A stretch of DNA of 6,638 bases from Pseudomonadota bacterium (GCA_023391905.1 JAEWAD010000133.1:1-6638), one strand, 5' to 3'; numbered from the stretch's first letter, positions 1-6,126 are shown. Program-made: numbers and translations. The notes: generated by a model from the sequence alone, not told the origin.

Positions 1-518
1 TCCTTGAGACGCTCGATCTCGTCCATCCGGGCCAGCAGCACGGTGCCGATCGCGGCGCCCTCGCGCACACGGACAATGACGAGCTCGGCGAGGGCGGCGT
101 CGAGAGAGGTCAAGAGGTCGGCCGACAATGCCGTGGCCATATCCGGATCGTCCTCGGCCTCGACGGTCTCGAGAATGCCGCGGATGGAAAGGATACCGTC
201 GAGCGTCGGCGGCGCGGCGTCGATCTGGCCGCCAACCCGGCGCACGAGGTCGAGCACCTGGCCGAGCAGTTCCTCGTTGACGCGGAGCGCCGAGACGCTG
301 GTCTCGCGCTGCAGATTGAGGCCAATCTGGATGCTGCCGCGCTGCGCGGCCTTACCGACGCGCTCGCGCACCGGCTGGTCGAGATGATCGAAGCCGGGGG
401 GCAGCCGCAGGCGGATGTCGAGGCCCTTGCCGTTGACGCTGCGCACTTCCCAGGTCCAGCGATAGCCGTGGCCGGAGCCGGCGGCCCGCGCGAATCCGGT
501 CATGCTCGTCAACGCCAT
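1..518 (-). CDS. yicC: YicC/YloC family endoribonuclease, N-terminal part (cut by window edge)
   Basis: About 172 codons are readable before the frame leaves the window; full-length family members have about 290 residues, so the C-terminal domain is missing only because of the edge. The N-terminus reads MALTSMTGFARA, and SMT-[GA]-[FY]-A is the family's opening signature. It is followed by WEVRSVNGKGLDIRLRLPPG at about residues 23-42, an RGSIQIGLNL strand at about 60-69, and REGAAIGTVL at about 152-161. The start at 518 is preceded by GGGAG about 8 nt upstream. E. coli YicC is a cytoplasmic endoribonuclease linked to small-RNA turnover; that role is known for the family and is not shown here. 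In many Rhizobiales yicC lies directly after mltG and before gmk. Here two opposite-strand genes separate it from mltG, so it probably uses its own promoter. Confidence 0.93.
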   Translation of the reverse strand, partial: MALTSMTGFARAAGSGHGYRWTWEVRSVNGKGLDIRLRLPPGFDHLDQPVRERVGKAAQRGSIQIGLNLQRETSVSALRVNEELLGQVLDLVRRVGGQIDAAPPTLDGILSIRGILETVEAEDDPDMATALSADLLTSLDAALAELVIVRVREGAAIGTVLLARMDEIERLK

Positions 519-556
519 GAAATATCTCCCGGTCTCGCCCGCGCTTCGGAGCGGCG

Positions 557-585
557 ACAGTAATGCGCGCGCCGATAGCGCTCAA
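557..585 (-). promoter_or_regulatory. Candidate sigma70-type promoter for yicC
   Basis: On the minus strand TTGAGC (585-580) and TACTGT (562-557) are separated by exactly 17 nt and point at yicC. Transcription would start near 550, leaving a leader of about 30 nt. The -35 box matches the consensus at four positions, while the -10 box is weaker. A separate promoter makes sense because yicC is cut off from the upstream fab-mltG cluster. This is a pattern match only. Confidence 0.4.
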
Positions 586-607
586 GGGCATGGACCGCTC
601 TATCCGG

Positions 608-646
608 CCGTCTCGCCGGCCGAATTGTCGCGATCGGCCGAGACGG
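608..646. repeat. Bulged inverted repeat in the divergent yicC / glutamate-synthase-like intergenic region
   Basis: The left arm is CCGTCTC (608-614), a GCC bulge, then GGCCG (618-622). The right arm is CGGCC (635-639) then GAGACGG (640-646). That makes 12 base pairs around a 12-nt loop. Neither strand has a T-tract after it, so it does not look like an intrinsic terminator. It could be an operator for either divergent gene or a leader structure of the plus-strand gene; its function is unknown. I see no convincing sigma70 promoter for the plus-strand gene in 519-718. Confidence 0.45.
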
Positions 647-706
647 GTGGCGGCGGCGCGACCGATTTGCTCTAGTGCCGCCCGAAGCGAGCCGGTGCCA
701 GCGACG

Positions 707-721
707 AAGGAGGTCCTGTTG
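707..721 (+). promoter_or_regulatory. Strong Shine-Dalgarno site that sets a TTG start
   Basis: AAGGAGG at 707-713 is followed by five bases and the TTG at 719-721. No ATG or GTG of this frame sits at a suitable distance. Translation from the TTG puts a short MQSILKF segment directly before the first membrane helix. A CTG at 716 is the only competing nearby codon and is too close to the site. Confidence 0.8.
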
Positions 722-2359
722 CAGTCGATCCTGAAGTTCTCGTTGATCTCCCGCTATAGCGCACTCGCGCTTTGCATCGTGCTCGCGCTGCTGCTGCCGT
801 TCATGCAGATCGACCGGCCGCTCAACCTCATCCTGTTCGCGGCCTTCACCGGACTGAGCGTGCTCGGTGTGTTCGACCTGATCCAGAGCCGTCACGCGAT
901 CACCCGCAACTATCCGGTAATCGGCCATCTGCGCTTCCTGTTCGAGGAAGTGCGGCCGGAGCTTCGCCAGTATCTGTTCGAATCGGATTCCGATCGCCTG
1001 CCCTTCTCCCGGTCCGAGCGGTCGCTCGTCTATCAGCGCGCCAAGAACGAGCCCGATCAGCGTCCGTTCGGCACGATCGTCGACACCTACGCCAATGGCT
1101 ACGAGTTCATCGGTCACTCGGTTCGCCCGGCTCCGATCCAGGACCCCGCGAGCTTCCGCATCACCATCGGCAACGACCAGTGCGGCAAGCCCTACTCCGC
1201 CTCCGTGCTGAACATCTCGGCGATGAGCTTCGGAGCGCTGAGCGGCAACGCCATCATGGCGCTGAACAAGGGCGCCAAGCTCGGTGGCTTCGACCAGGAC
1301 ACGGGCGAAGGCTCGATCAGCCCCTATCACCGCCGCCATGGCGGCGATCTCGTCTGGCAGGTGGCATCCGGCTATTTCGGCTGCCGCAACCCGGACGGGA
1401 CCTTCTCGGCCGAGAAGTTCGCCACCCAGGCGGCGGACGAGCAGGTCAAGATGATCGAGCTGAAGCTGAGCCAGGGCGCCAAGCCCGGCCATGGCGGCAT
1501 CCTGCCCGCCAACAAGGTGAGCCCCGAGATTGCCGAAACGCGCGGTGTCCCCGAGGGGCGCGAATGCGTATCGCCGGCGGCGCACTCCGCCTTCTCGACA
1601 CCGGTCGAGATGATGCAGTTCATCGCCCGCTTGCGCGAGCTATCGGGCGGCAAGCCGGTCGGCTTCAAGCTCGCCATCGGCCAGCCCTGGGAATTCATGG
1701 CGATCGTCAAGGCGATGCTGGAGACCGGCATCGTGCCCGACTTCGTCGTCGTCGACGGCTCGGAGGGCGGCACCGGCGCGGCGCCAGTGGAGCTCAGCGA
1801 CCATGTCGGCGTGCCGATGCGCGAGGCGCTGCTCCTGGTGCACAACACGCTGGTCGGCGCGGGCCTCCGCCATCGCATCCGGATCGGCGTCGCCGGCAAG
1901 ATCGTCTCGGCCTTCGACATCGCTGCGGTGCTGGCGATCGGTGCCGACTGGGTAAACTCGGCGCGCGGCTTCATGTTCGCCATCGGCTGCATCCAGTCGC
2001 GCAGCTGCCACACCAACAAGTGCCCGACCGGCGTCGCGACGCAGGATGCGCTGCGTCAGCGCGCCCTCGTCGTCGAGGACAAGGGCGAGCGCGTCGCGAG
2101 CTTCCACCGCAATTCCTTGCATGCACTGGCAGAGCTTCTCGCGGCGGCGGGTCTCGAACACCCGTCCGACCTCCGCCCGCACCATCTCGCCCGCCGCGTC
2201 AGCGCCAACGAGATCCGGCTCTATTCGACGCTCTTCCCCTACCTGGCCGAGGGAGAGTTGCTTCGCGACGACAACTCCCACCCCTTCTATCGCCAGTCCT
2301 GGACGCTCGCTTCGGCGGAGAGCTTCTCGATCCGGGGCGAGTTGCGCAGGGCCGGCTGA
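719..2359 (+). CDS. Membrane-anchored stand-alone glutamate-synthase-like FMN/[3Fe-4S] protein
   Basis: The 546-residue product belongs to the FMN-binding glutamate synthase family. The TTG start at 719 is chosen because AAGGAGG (707-713) lies 5 nt upstream. The frame stays open back to an ATG at 563, but that adds 52 Arg-rich residues with no ribosome binding site. Two hydrophobic helices at about residues 8-28 and 35-55 suggest a membrane anchor. The catalytic barrel follows: SAMSFGALS (167-175), GEGSISPYH (196-204), KLSQGAKPGHGGILP (249-263), DGSEGGTGAAP (346-356) and IGVAGKI (389-395). The Cys-x5-Cys-x4-Cys motif (C424, C430, C435) is the ligand set of the [3Fe-4S] cluster of true glutamate synthase. 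The glutaminase domain and the FAD/NADPH subunit are absent, and none is encoded nearby. It may therefore transfer electrons or act on an amino acid with free ammonia or another partner; the real substrate is unknown. It lies 140 bp before the GFA gene on the same strand. Confidence 0.92.
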   Translation: MQSILKFSLISRYSALALCIVLALLLPFMQIDRPLNLILFAAFTGLSVLGVFDLIQSRHAITRNYPVIGHLRFLFEEVRPELRQYLFESDSDRLPFSRSERSLVYQRAKNEPDQRPFGTIVDTYANGYEFIGHSVRPAPIQDPASFRITIGNDQCGKPYSASVLNISAMSFGALSGNAIMALNKGAKLGGFDQDTGEGSISPYHRRHGGDLVWQVASGYFGCRNPDGTFSAEKFATQAADEQVKMIELKLSQGAKPGHGGILPANKVSPEIAETRGVPEGRECVSPAAHSAFSTPVEMMQFIARLRELSGGKPVGFKLAIGQPWEFMAIVKAMLETGIVPDFVVVDGSEGGTGAAPVELSDHVGVPMREALLLVHNTLVGAGLRHRIRIGVAGKIVSAFDIAAVLAIGADWVNSARGFMFAIGCIQSRSCHTNKCPTGVATQDALRQRALVVEDKGERVASFHRNSLHALAELLAAAGLEHPSDLRPHHLARRVSANEIRLYSTLFPYLAEGELLRDDNSHPFYRQSWTLASAESFSIRGELRRAG

Positions 2360-2392
2360 GGAGCGCCCGGCACCGAACGCGAACGCCTTCCC

Positions 2393-2422
2393 TTGACGGA
2401 AGCTGGCAAATCCGGCCTATGA
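2393..2422 (+). promoter_or_regulatory. Candidate promoter for the GFA-type gene
   Basis: TTGACG (2393-2398) and CTATGA (2417-2422) are 18 nt apart, close to the alphaproteobacterial TTGAC...CTAT pattern. The start of the GFA gene is about 75 nt further on. The site lies just after the glutamate-synthase-like gene, so the GFA gene could be transcribed alone as well as by read-through. No terminator hairpin with a T-tract is visible between the two genes. Confidence 0.45.
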
Positions 2423-2499
2423 CGCGGGACTGATCATGCGTCGGGGGACGGCGGCGGGGCCCGCCCGAGACACATGTGTGCCCCAGCGGGAAGCGATCC

Positions 2500-2919
2500 A
2501 TGAACACGCCCCAGCAAGGCTCCCACGCCGGCTCCTGCCTGTGCGGCGTGGTTCGCTACGCGGTCGAAGGCAACTTCCAGAGCTTCTTCCTGTGCCACTG
2601 CTCCCACTGCCGGAAGGACACCGGCTCGGCCCATGCCGCCAACCTGTTCTCGACGACGGCACGGCTCACCTGGCTATCGGGCGAGGACAGGGTCAAGACG
2701 TTCCGCCTGCCCGATTCACGGCATCAGCGGAGCTTCTGCTCCGAATGCGGCTCCGGGCTGCCCGGCCACCAGATGGACGGCGCATTGCTGGTGGTACCGG
2801 CCGGCAGTCTCGACGGCCCGGCCGGGATACGGCCGAACGCGCACATCTTCGTCGCGAGCCGCGCCGAGTGGGACGATCATCTCGAGGATGTTCCGCGCTG
2901 CGACGGCCTGCCCGGCTAG
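2500..2919 (+). CDS. GFA (CENP-V/GFA domain) family zinc protein
   Basis: The product has 139 residues from the ATG at 2500, a usual length for the family. GGGAAG lies about 6 nt upstream. A GTG at 2476 in the same frame would add eight residues but has no clear ribosome binding site. All seven zinc-ligand cysteines of the fold are present: C13 and C15 in GSCLCG, C32, C34 and C37 in CHCSHCRK, and C80 and C83 in FCSECGS. The name comes from Gfa of Paracoccus, reported to speed formation of S-hydroxymethylglutathione from formaldehyde and glutathione. Most family members have no proven substrate, and the name should be taken as a fold label. It is a single compact cytoplasmic domain without a signal peptide. 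It ends 28 bp from the convergent mltG stop and may be co-transcribed with the glutamate-synthase-like gene. Confidence 0.9.
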   Translation: MNTPQQGSHAGSCLCGVVRYAVEGNFQSFFLCHCSHCRKDTGSAHAANLFSTTARLTWLSGEDRVKTFRLPDSRHQRSFCSECGSGLPGHQMDGALLVVPAGSLDGPAGIRPNAHIFVASRAEWDDHLEDVPRCDGLPG

Positions 2920-2947
2920 GACAGCCGCCGAATCACGTCCTGCCGCA

Positions 2948-4216
2948 CTACGGCTTCGGTGCGGGCACCGGAGCGTCGCCGACGGCCTCGCCCTCGGGCG
3001 CGTCAGGATCCTCTTCCGCGTCACCCGGTCCGGCGCTCTGCCCGGCGGCCGAGGTGTCGCCCTTCGCCTTCTGCTCGGCCAGCCACTTGCGGTAGCGCGC
3101 CACGTTCTTGCGATGGTCGGCGTAGTTCTCGGCGAAGGCATGTCCGCCCGTGCCGTCGGCGACGAAGTAGAGATCCTTGGTGCGCGACGGATTGGCGGCG
3201 GCGGCGAGCGCCGCCTTGCCGGGATTGGCGATCGGGCCCTTGGGCAGGCCGGCGATCTTGTAGGTGTTGTAGTCGTTGACCGCGTCGAGATCGGACCGGC
3301 GGATCGGCGTGCCGGACGGCAGGCCGGAGCCGCCATAGATGCCGTAGATCACGGTCGGGTCGGACTGCAGGCGCATGTTCTTCTGCAGCCGGTTGATGAA
3401 CACGGCGGCCACGCGGCTGCGCTCGTCGGCGATGCCCGTTTCCTTCTCGACGATCGAGGCGAGCGTGACCAGGTCTTCCTGCGTCTCGATCGGCAGGTCC
3501 TTGTCGCGGCTGTTCCAGACGGCGGTCATGACCCGCGCATGCTCACGCAGCATGCGATCGACGATGTTCTGCCGGCTGTCGCCGCGCGAATAGCGGTAGG
3601 TGTCGGGAAGAAGCGTCCCCTCCTCGGGGATCTCCTTGATCTCGCCGACCAGAACGGGATCCGAATTGAGCCGGTCGACGATCTGCCGGCTGGTCAGCCC
3701 CTCGGGAATCGAGACCGTGTAGAGGATCGCCTTGCCCTCGACCAGCGTGTTCATGATCTCGCGCATGCTCGAATGCGCCGCGATCAGATAGTCGCCGGAT
3801 TTGAGGTCGTCCTGCAGGCGATAGGCGCGCACGCCGGCGATGAAGATCCACTTGGAGGAGATCAGCCCGCGCTCATGCAACTCCTCGGCGATCGCGCGAA
3901 GGCCAGTGCCGCGTTCGATGGAGACGGAGCGGGGCTGGTCGAAATGGCTCGCCTGCTCGAAGCGGAGCTTGCCGAAGAAGAAAAGACCGACGGCGCCGAG
4001 GACGCCCACGACGAGGATCGTCATGGCGAAATTCATCACGATGACGATCGGATGACGCGCCTGCTGCGAGCGCGGCGGCGGCGGCGGCACGCGCTCCGGA
4101 CGGAGTGCATCGCCGGGGCTGCGGGGATTGATGCGATTGCCGAATTCGGTCGACCGGACATCGCCGGGATCGCCAGTCTGTTTGTCCTTGGCGCCCGGTT
4201 GGTTCGTGTCGTTCAT
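2948..4216 (-). CDS. mltG: Endolytic murein transglycosylase MltG (YceG family)
   Basis: This 422-residue inner-membrane enzyme cleaves nascent peptidoglycan strands within the chain and is thought to set glycan length. A cytoplasmic tail rich in Pro, Arg and Asp (residues 1-56, with a PPPPP run at 44-48) precedes one membrane helix at about 58-82. The YceG body follows in the periplasm: TVSIPEGLTSRQI (167-179), LLPDTYRY (202-209), LASIVEKETG (252-261), RLQSDPTVIYG (282-292), and DYNTYKIAGLPKGPIANPG (315-333). E257 corresponds to the catalytic Glu218 of E. coli MltG. Residues 384-422 form an acidic, Ala/Pro-rich tail of low complexity. The ATG at 4216 has AGGG a few bases upstream. It follows fabF on the same strand after 96 bp and is probably part of the same transcription unit, though a strong hairpin lies in that gap. 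Confidence 0.96.
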   Translation of the reverse strand: MNDTNQPGAKDKQTGDPGDVRSTEFGNRINPRSPGDALRPERVPPPPPRSQQARHPIVIVMNFAMTILVVGVLGAVGLFFFGKLRFEQASHFDQPRSVSIERGTGLRAIAEELHERGLISSKWIFIAGVRAYRLQDDLKSGDYLIAAHSSMREIMNTLVEGKAILYTVSIPEGLTSRQIVDRLNSDPVLVGEIKEIPEEGTLLPDTYRYSRGDSRQNIVDRMLREHARVMTAVWNSRDKDLPIETQEDLVTLASIVEKETGIADERSRVAAVFINRLQKNMRLQSDPTVIYGIYGGSGLPSGTPIRRSDLDAVNDYNTYKIAGLPKGPIANPGKAALAAAANPSRTKDLYFVADGTGGHAFAENYADHRKNVARYRKWLAEQKAKGDTSAAGQSAGPGDAEEDPDAPEGEAVGDAPVPAPKP

Positions 4217-4238
4217 CGCACCCTACTTCTTACCGTGA

Positions 4239-4264
4239 CGACAGCGGGACACATCCCGCTGTCG
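4239..4264 (-). other. Perfect 11-bp hairpin between fabF and mltG
   Basis: The arms CGACAGCGGGA (4239-4249) and TCCCGCTGTCG (4254-4264) pair perfectly around a four-base loop. It lies in the 96-bp gap after the fabF stop and ends about 22 nt before the mltG start. In the transcribed direction the stem is followed by TCACGG, with no T-tract, so it is not a classic intrinsic terminator. A role in 3'-end protection of fabF mRNA, processing or partial attenuation of mltG is an inference. Confidence 0.7.
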
Positions 4265-4312
4265 AGAGGCGAACTGTATGGAGGATTATGGCGAAAGCGC
4301 GAAGCCGCGCTC

Positions 4313-5575
4313 TCAATCGGCATGCCGCCGGAAGACCAGGGAGGCGTTGGTGCCGCCGAAACCGAAGGAATTCGACAGGGCGACGTCGATCTTGCGCTTA
4401 CGCGCAACCTTGGGGACAAGGTCGACCGCCGTTTCGACGGACGGATTGTCGAGGTTGATCGTCGGCGGCGCGACGTTGTCGCGAATCGCCAGCAGCGAAT
4501 AGATCGCCTCGACGGCGCCGGCCGCGCCGAGCAGATGGCCGGTAGCCGACTTGGTCGAGGACATCGAGATCGACGATGCCGCGTCGCCGACGACGCGTTC
4601 GACGGCCTTCAGCTCGATGCCGTCCGCCATGGTCGACGTGCCGTGCGCGTTGACGTAGTCGATGTCGGCCGGCGTCAGGCCGGCGCGCTTCAGCGCCGCG
4701 ACCATGCAGCGATAGGCGCCGTCACCATCCTCGGAAGGCGCGGTGATGTGATAGGCGTCACCGGACATGCCGTAGCCGATCACTTCGCCATAGATCTTTG
4801 CGCCGCGACGAATCGCGTGCTCACGCTCCTCGAGCACGACGATGCCCGAGCCCTCGCCCATGACGAAGCCGTCGCGGTCACGATCATACGGACGCGAAGC
4901 CTCTTCCGGGCGGTCGTTGAAACTGGTGGCCAGCGCCTTGCAGGCGGCGAAGCCCGCGAGCGCGATGCGGGAAACCGAACCCTCGGTGCCGCCGGCGATC
5001 ATGACGTCGGCATCATCGAGCGCGATGAGACGCGCCGCGTCGCCGATCGCGTGCGAACCGGTCGAGCAGGCGGTGACGACGGAATGATTCGGACCCTTGA
5101 AGCCGTAGCGGATCGAGACCTGGCCGGAGGCGAGGTTGATCAGGCGGCCGGGAATGAAGAACGGGCTGATGCGACGCGGGCCCTTGTCGCGCAGCGTGAA
5201 GCCGGCCTCGACAATGCCCTGGATACCGCCGATGCCGGAGCCGATCAGCACGCCGGTGCGGATCTGGTCCTCATATTCGGTCGGCAGCCAGCCCGAATCA
5301 TGGACGGCCTGGTCGGCAGCGGCCATGGCGAAGACGATGAAATCATCGACCTTGCGCTGGTCCTTCGGGTCCATCCAGTCGTCAGGATTGTACTTGCCGT
5401 CGGCCTTGTCGCCGCGCGGAATCAGGCAGGCGATCTGGGCCGGGAGGTCGTCGACCTGGAAGCTCGTGACCTTCTGGGCGCCGCTCTTGCTGGCAAGAAT
5501 GTTCGCCCAATTGGCGTCGACGCCGCAACCGAGCGGCGTCACCATCCCCATCCCGGTTACAACGACACGTCTCAT
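4313..5575 (-). CDS. fabF: Beta-ketoacyl-ACP synthase II (FabF)
   Basis: The 420-residue cytoplasmic condensing enzyme extends acyl-ACP by two carbons using malonyl-ACP. The start at 5575 gives MRRVVVTGMGMVTPLG, the family's normal N-terminus, with GGGGGA five bases upstream. An in-frame ATG at 5599 lies inside a hairpin loop and is less likely. The thiolase-fold catalytic set is complete: C170 in VVTACSTGSH, H311 in NAHGTSTMADGIE, K342 and H347 in STKSATGH. The gating loop NSFGFGGTN is at 402-410, and GTEGSVSRIALAGF at 196-209 is conserved. Length and sequence fit FabF better than FabB. It lies 72 bp after acpP in the same direction, the usual acpP-fabF arrangement, so carrier and condensing enzyme are likely co-transcribed. 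Confidence 0.97.
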   Translation of the reverse strand: MRRVVVTGMGMVTPLGCGVDANWANILASKSGAQKVTSFQVDDLPAQIACLIPRGDKADGKYNPDDWMDPKDQRKVDDFIVFAMAAADQAVHDSGWLPTEYEDQIRTGVLIGSGIGGIQGIVEAGFTLRDKGPRRISPFFIPGRLINLASGQVSIRYGFKGPNHSVVTACSTGSHAIGDAARLIALDDADVMIAGGTEGSVSRIALAGFAACKALATSFNDRPEEASRPYDRDRDGFVMGEGSGIVVLEEREHAIRRGAKIYGEVIGYGMSGDAYHITAPSEDGDGAYRCMVAALKRAGLTPADIDYVNAHGTSTMADGIELKAVERVVGDAASSISMSSTKSATGHLLGAAGAVEAIYSLLAIRDNVAPPTINLDNPSVETAVDLVPKVARKRKIDVALSNSFGFGGTNASLVFRRHAD

Positions 5576-5589
5576 ACCATTCCCCCGAT

Positions 5590-5609
5590 CCGGACCCATA
5601 TGGGCCCGG
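5590..5609 (-). other. 8-bp hairpin in the acpP-fabF spacer, just before the fabF ribosome binding site
   Basis: Read on the transcribed strand, CCGGGCCC and GGGTCCGG flank an ATAT loop. This gives eight pairs, one of them G-U. On the other strand the same position would be an A-C mismatch, so the structure works better as RNA of the fab transcript. It ends three bases before the GGGGGA of fabF. No T-tract follows. It may protect the 3' end of acpP mRNA or tune fabF translation; this is inference. Confidence 0.55.
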
Positions 5610-5647
5610 CCGTTTTAGTTGCGCTTACTGGATCGAACGAACGGCTA

Positions 5648-5884
5648 TCAGCCGGCGTTCTTCTCGAGGAAGCTGACGGCGTCGCCGACGGTCAGGATCG
5701 TCTCGGCCGCATCGTCGGGGATCTCGACGCCGAACTCTTCTTCGAACGCCATGACCAGCTCGACCGTGTCCAGGCTGTCAGCGCCCAGATCGTCGATGAA
5801 GCTGGCGCCCTCGGTCACCTTGTCGGCCTCAACGCCGAGATGCTCGATGACGATCTTCTTAACCCGCTCAGCGATGTCGCTCAT
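5648..5884 (-). CDS. acpP: Acyl carrier protein
   Basis: The 78-residue acidic protein carries growing acyl chains as thioesters on a 4'-phosphopantetheine arm. The attachment serine is S37 in the invariant DLGADSLDTVELVM segment (32-45). The remaining helices, with FEEEFGVEIPDD at about 47-58 and a final GDAVSFLEKNAG, are complete and full length. It begins MSDIAERVKKIV, as in rhizobial AcpP. The ATG is preceded by GAGG nine bases upstream. It sits between fabG and fabF, its enzymatic partners. A candidate promoter in the 270-bp gap behind fabG suggests extra transcription of acpP and fabF, which would suit a carrier needed in large amounts. Confidence 0.98.
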   Translation of the reverse strand: MSDIAERVKKIVIEHLGVEADKVTEGASFIDDLGADSLDTVELVMAFEEEFGVEIPDDAAETILTVGDAVSFLEKNAG

Positions 5885-5980
5885 GTCTCAAAACCTCGAT
5901 TGTTCTCTGTCTACTATTTCCGCGACTTCTCGCGCGCTGGAAACCCGGACGTATCGGCAATCCCCCGAAAACGCACCGCG

Positions 5981-6010
5981 ATATCGTCACTAGTCTTCGG
6001 CGATCGTCAA
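5981..6010 (-). promoter_or_regulatory. Candidate promoter for acpP-fabF
   Basis: On the minus strand TTGACG (6010-6005) and CGATAT (5986-5981) are 18 nt apart, close to the alphaproteobacterial TTGAC...CTATAT form. The start point would be near 5974, giving a leader of about 90 nt before acpP. It is downstream of two hairpins behind fabG, which fits fresh initiation for acpP. This is the best promoter match in the 270-bp gap at 5885-6154. Confidence 0.5.
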
Positions 6011-6104
6011 TCCACACTCACGCCACCGCAAAAAGCGGCAAAGACGCGGCCCTGATATTGCGCGGTCCTAACATAGTTTAAGAACCTTGACCAGACGCCG
6101 CGAA

Positions 6105-6119
6105 GGGGCGTGACACCCC
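6105..6119 (-). other. Short G/C-rich hairpin in the fabG-acpP gap
   Basis: In the transcribed direction GGGGTG and CGCCCC pair around TCA: six pairs, one G-U. The second arm can alternatively pair with a GGCGT just downstream (5-bp stem spanning 6095-6111), so the two folds exclude each other. There is no T-tract. The function is unknown, and the shortness of both stems keeps confidence low. Confidence 0.35.
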
Positions 6120-6126
6120 ATTCCAA

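Noticed and set aside
509..1585. Long minus-strand open frame (358 codons) opposite the glutamate-synthase-like gene
   Set aside because: It is codon-aligned antisense to a gene with clear family motifs, shows no recognisable domain, and is explained by rarity of TTA, CTA and TCA codons in GC-rich DNA.
772..2433. Plus-strand open frame of 553 codons overlapping the glutamate-synthase-like gene
   Set aside because: The translation is dominated by Arg, Gly, Ala and Pro with no hydrophobic core, typical of an out-of-frame shadow; the overlapping frame carries all family motifs.
2918..2941. AGGAC...GTCCT pairing between the convergent GFA and mltG ends as a bidirectional terminator
   Set aside because: Only five pairs with a 14-base loop and no T-tract on either side; too weak to call.
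5642..5654. Small stem CGGCT/AGCCG across the acpP stop codon
   Set aside because: Five pairs with a three-base loop inside coding sequence and no T-run; expected by chance in GC-rich DNA.
6026..6038. CCGC-AAAAA-GCGG as a terminator in the fabG-acpP gap
   Set aside because: Only four pairs; the A/T run is in the loop and not after the stem.
2633..6055. 1,140-codon plus-strand frame as a giant protein gene
   Set aside because: It lies opposite mltG, fabF and acpP, which have full catalytic motifs, and it has no ribosome binding site or domain of its own. Codon bias explains the absence of stops.
6064..6090. CTATGT-like -10 element as a second acpP promoter
   Set aside because: No acceptable -35 box at 16-19 nt upstream, and it is weaker than the TTGACG/CGATAT pair at 5981-6010.
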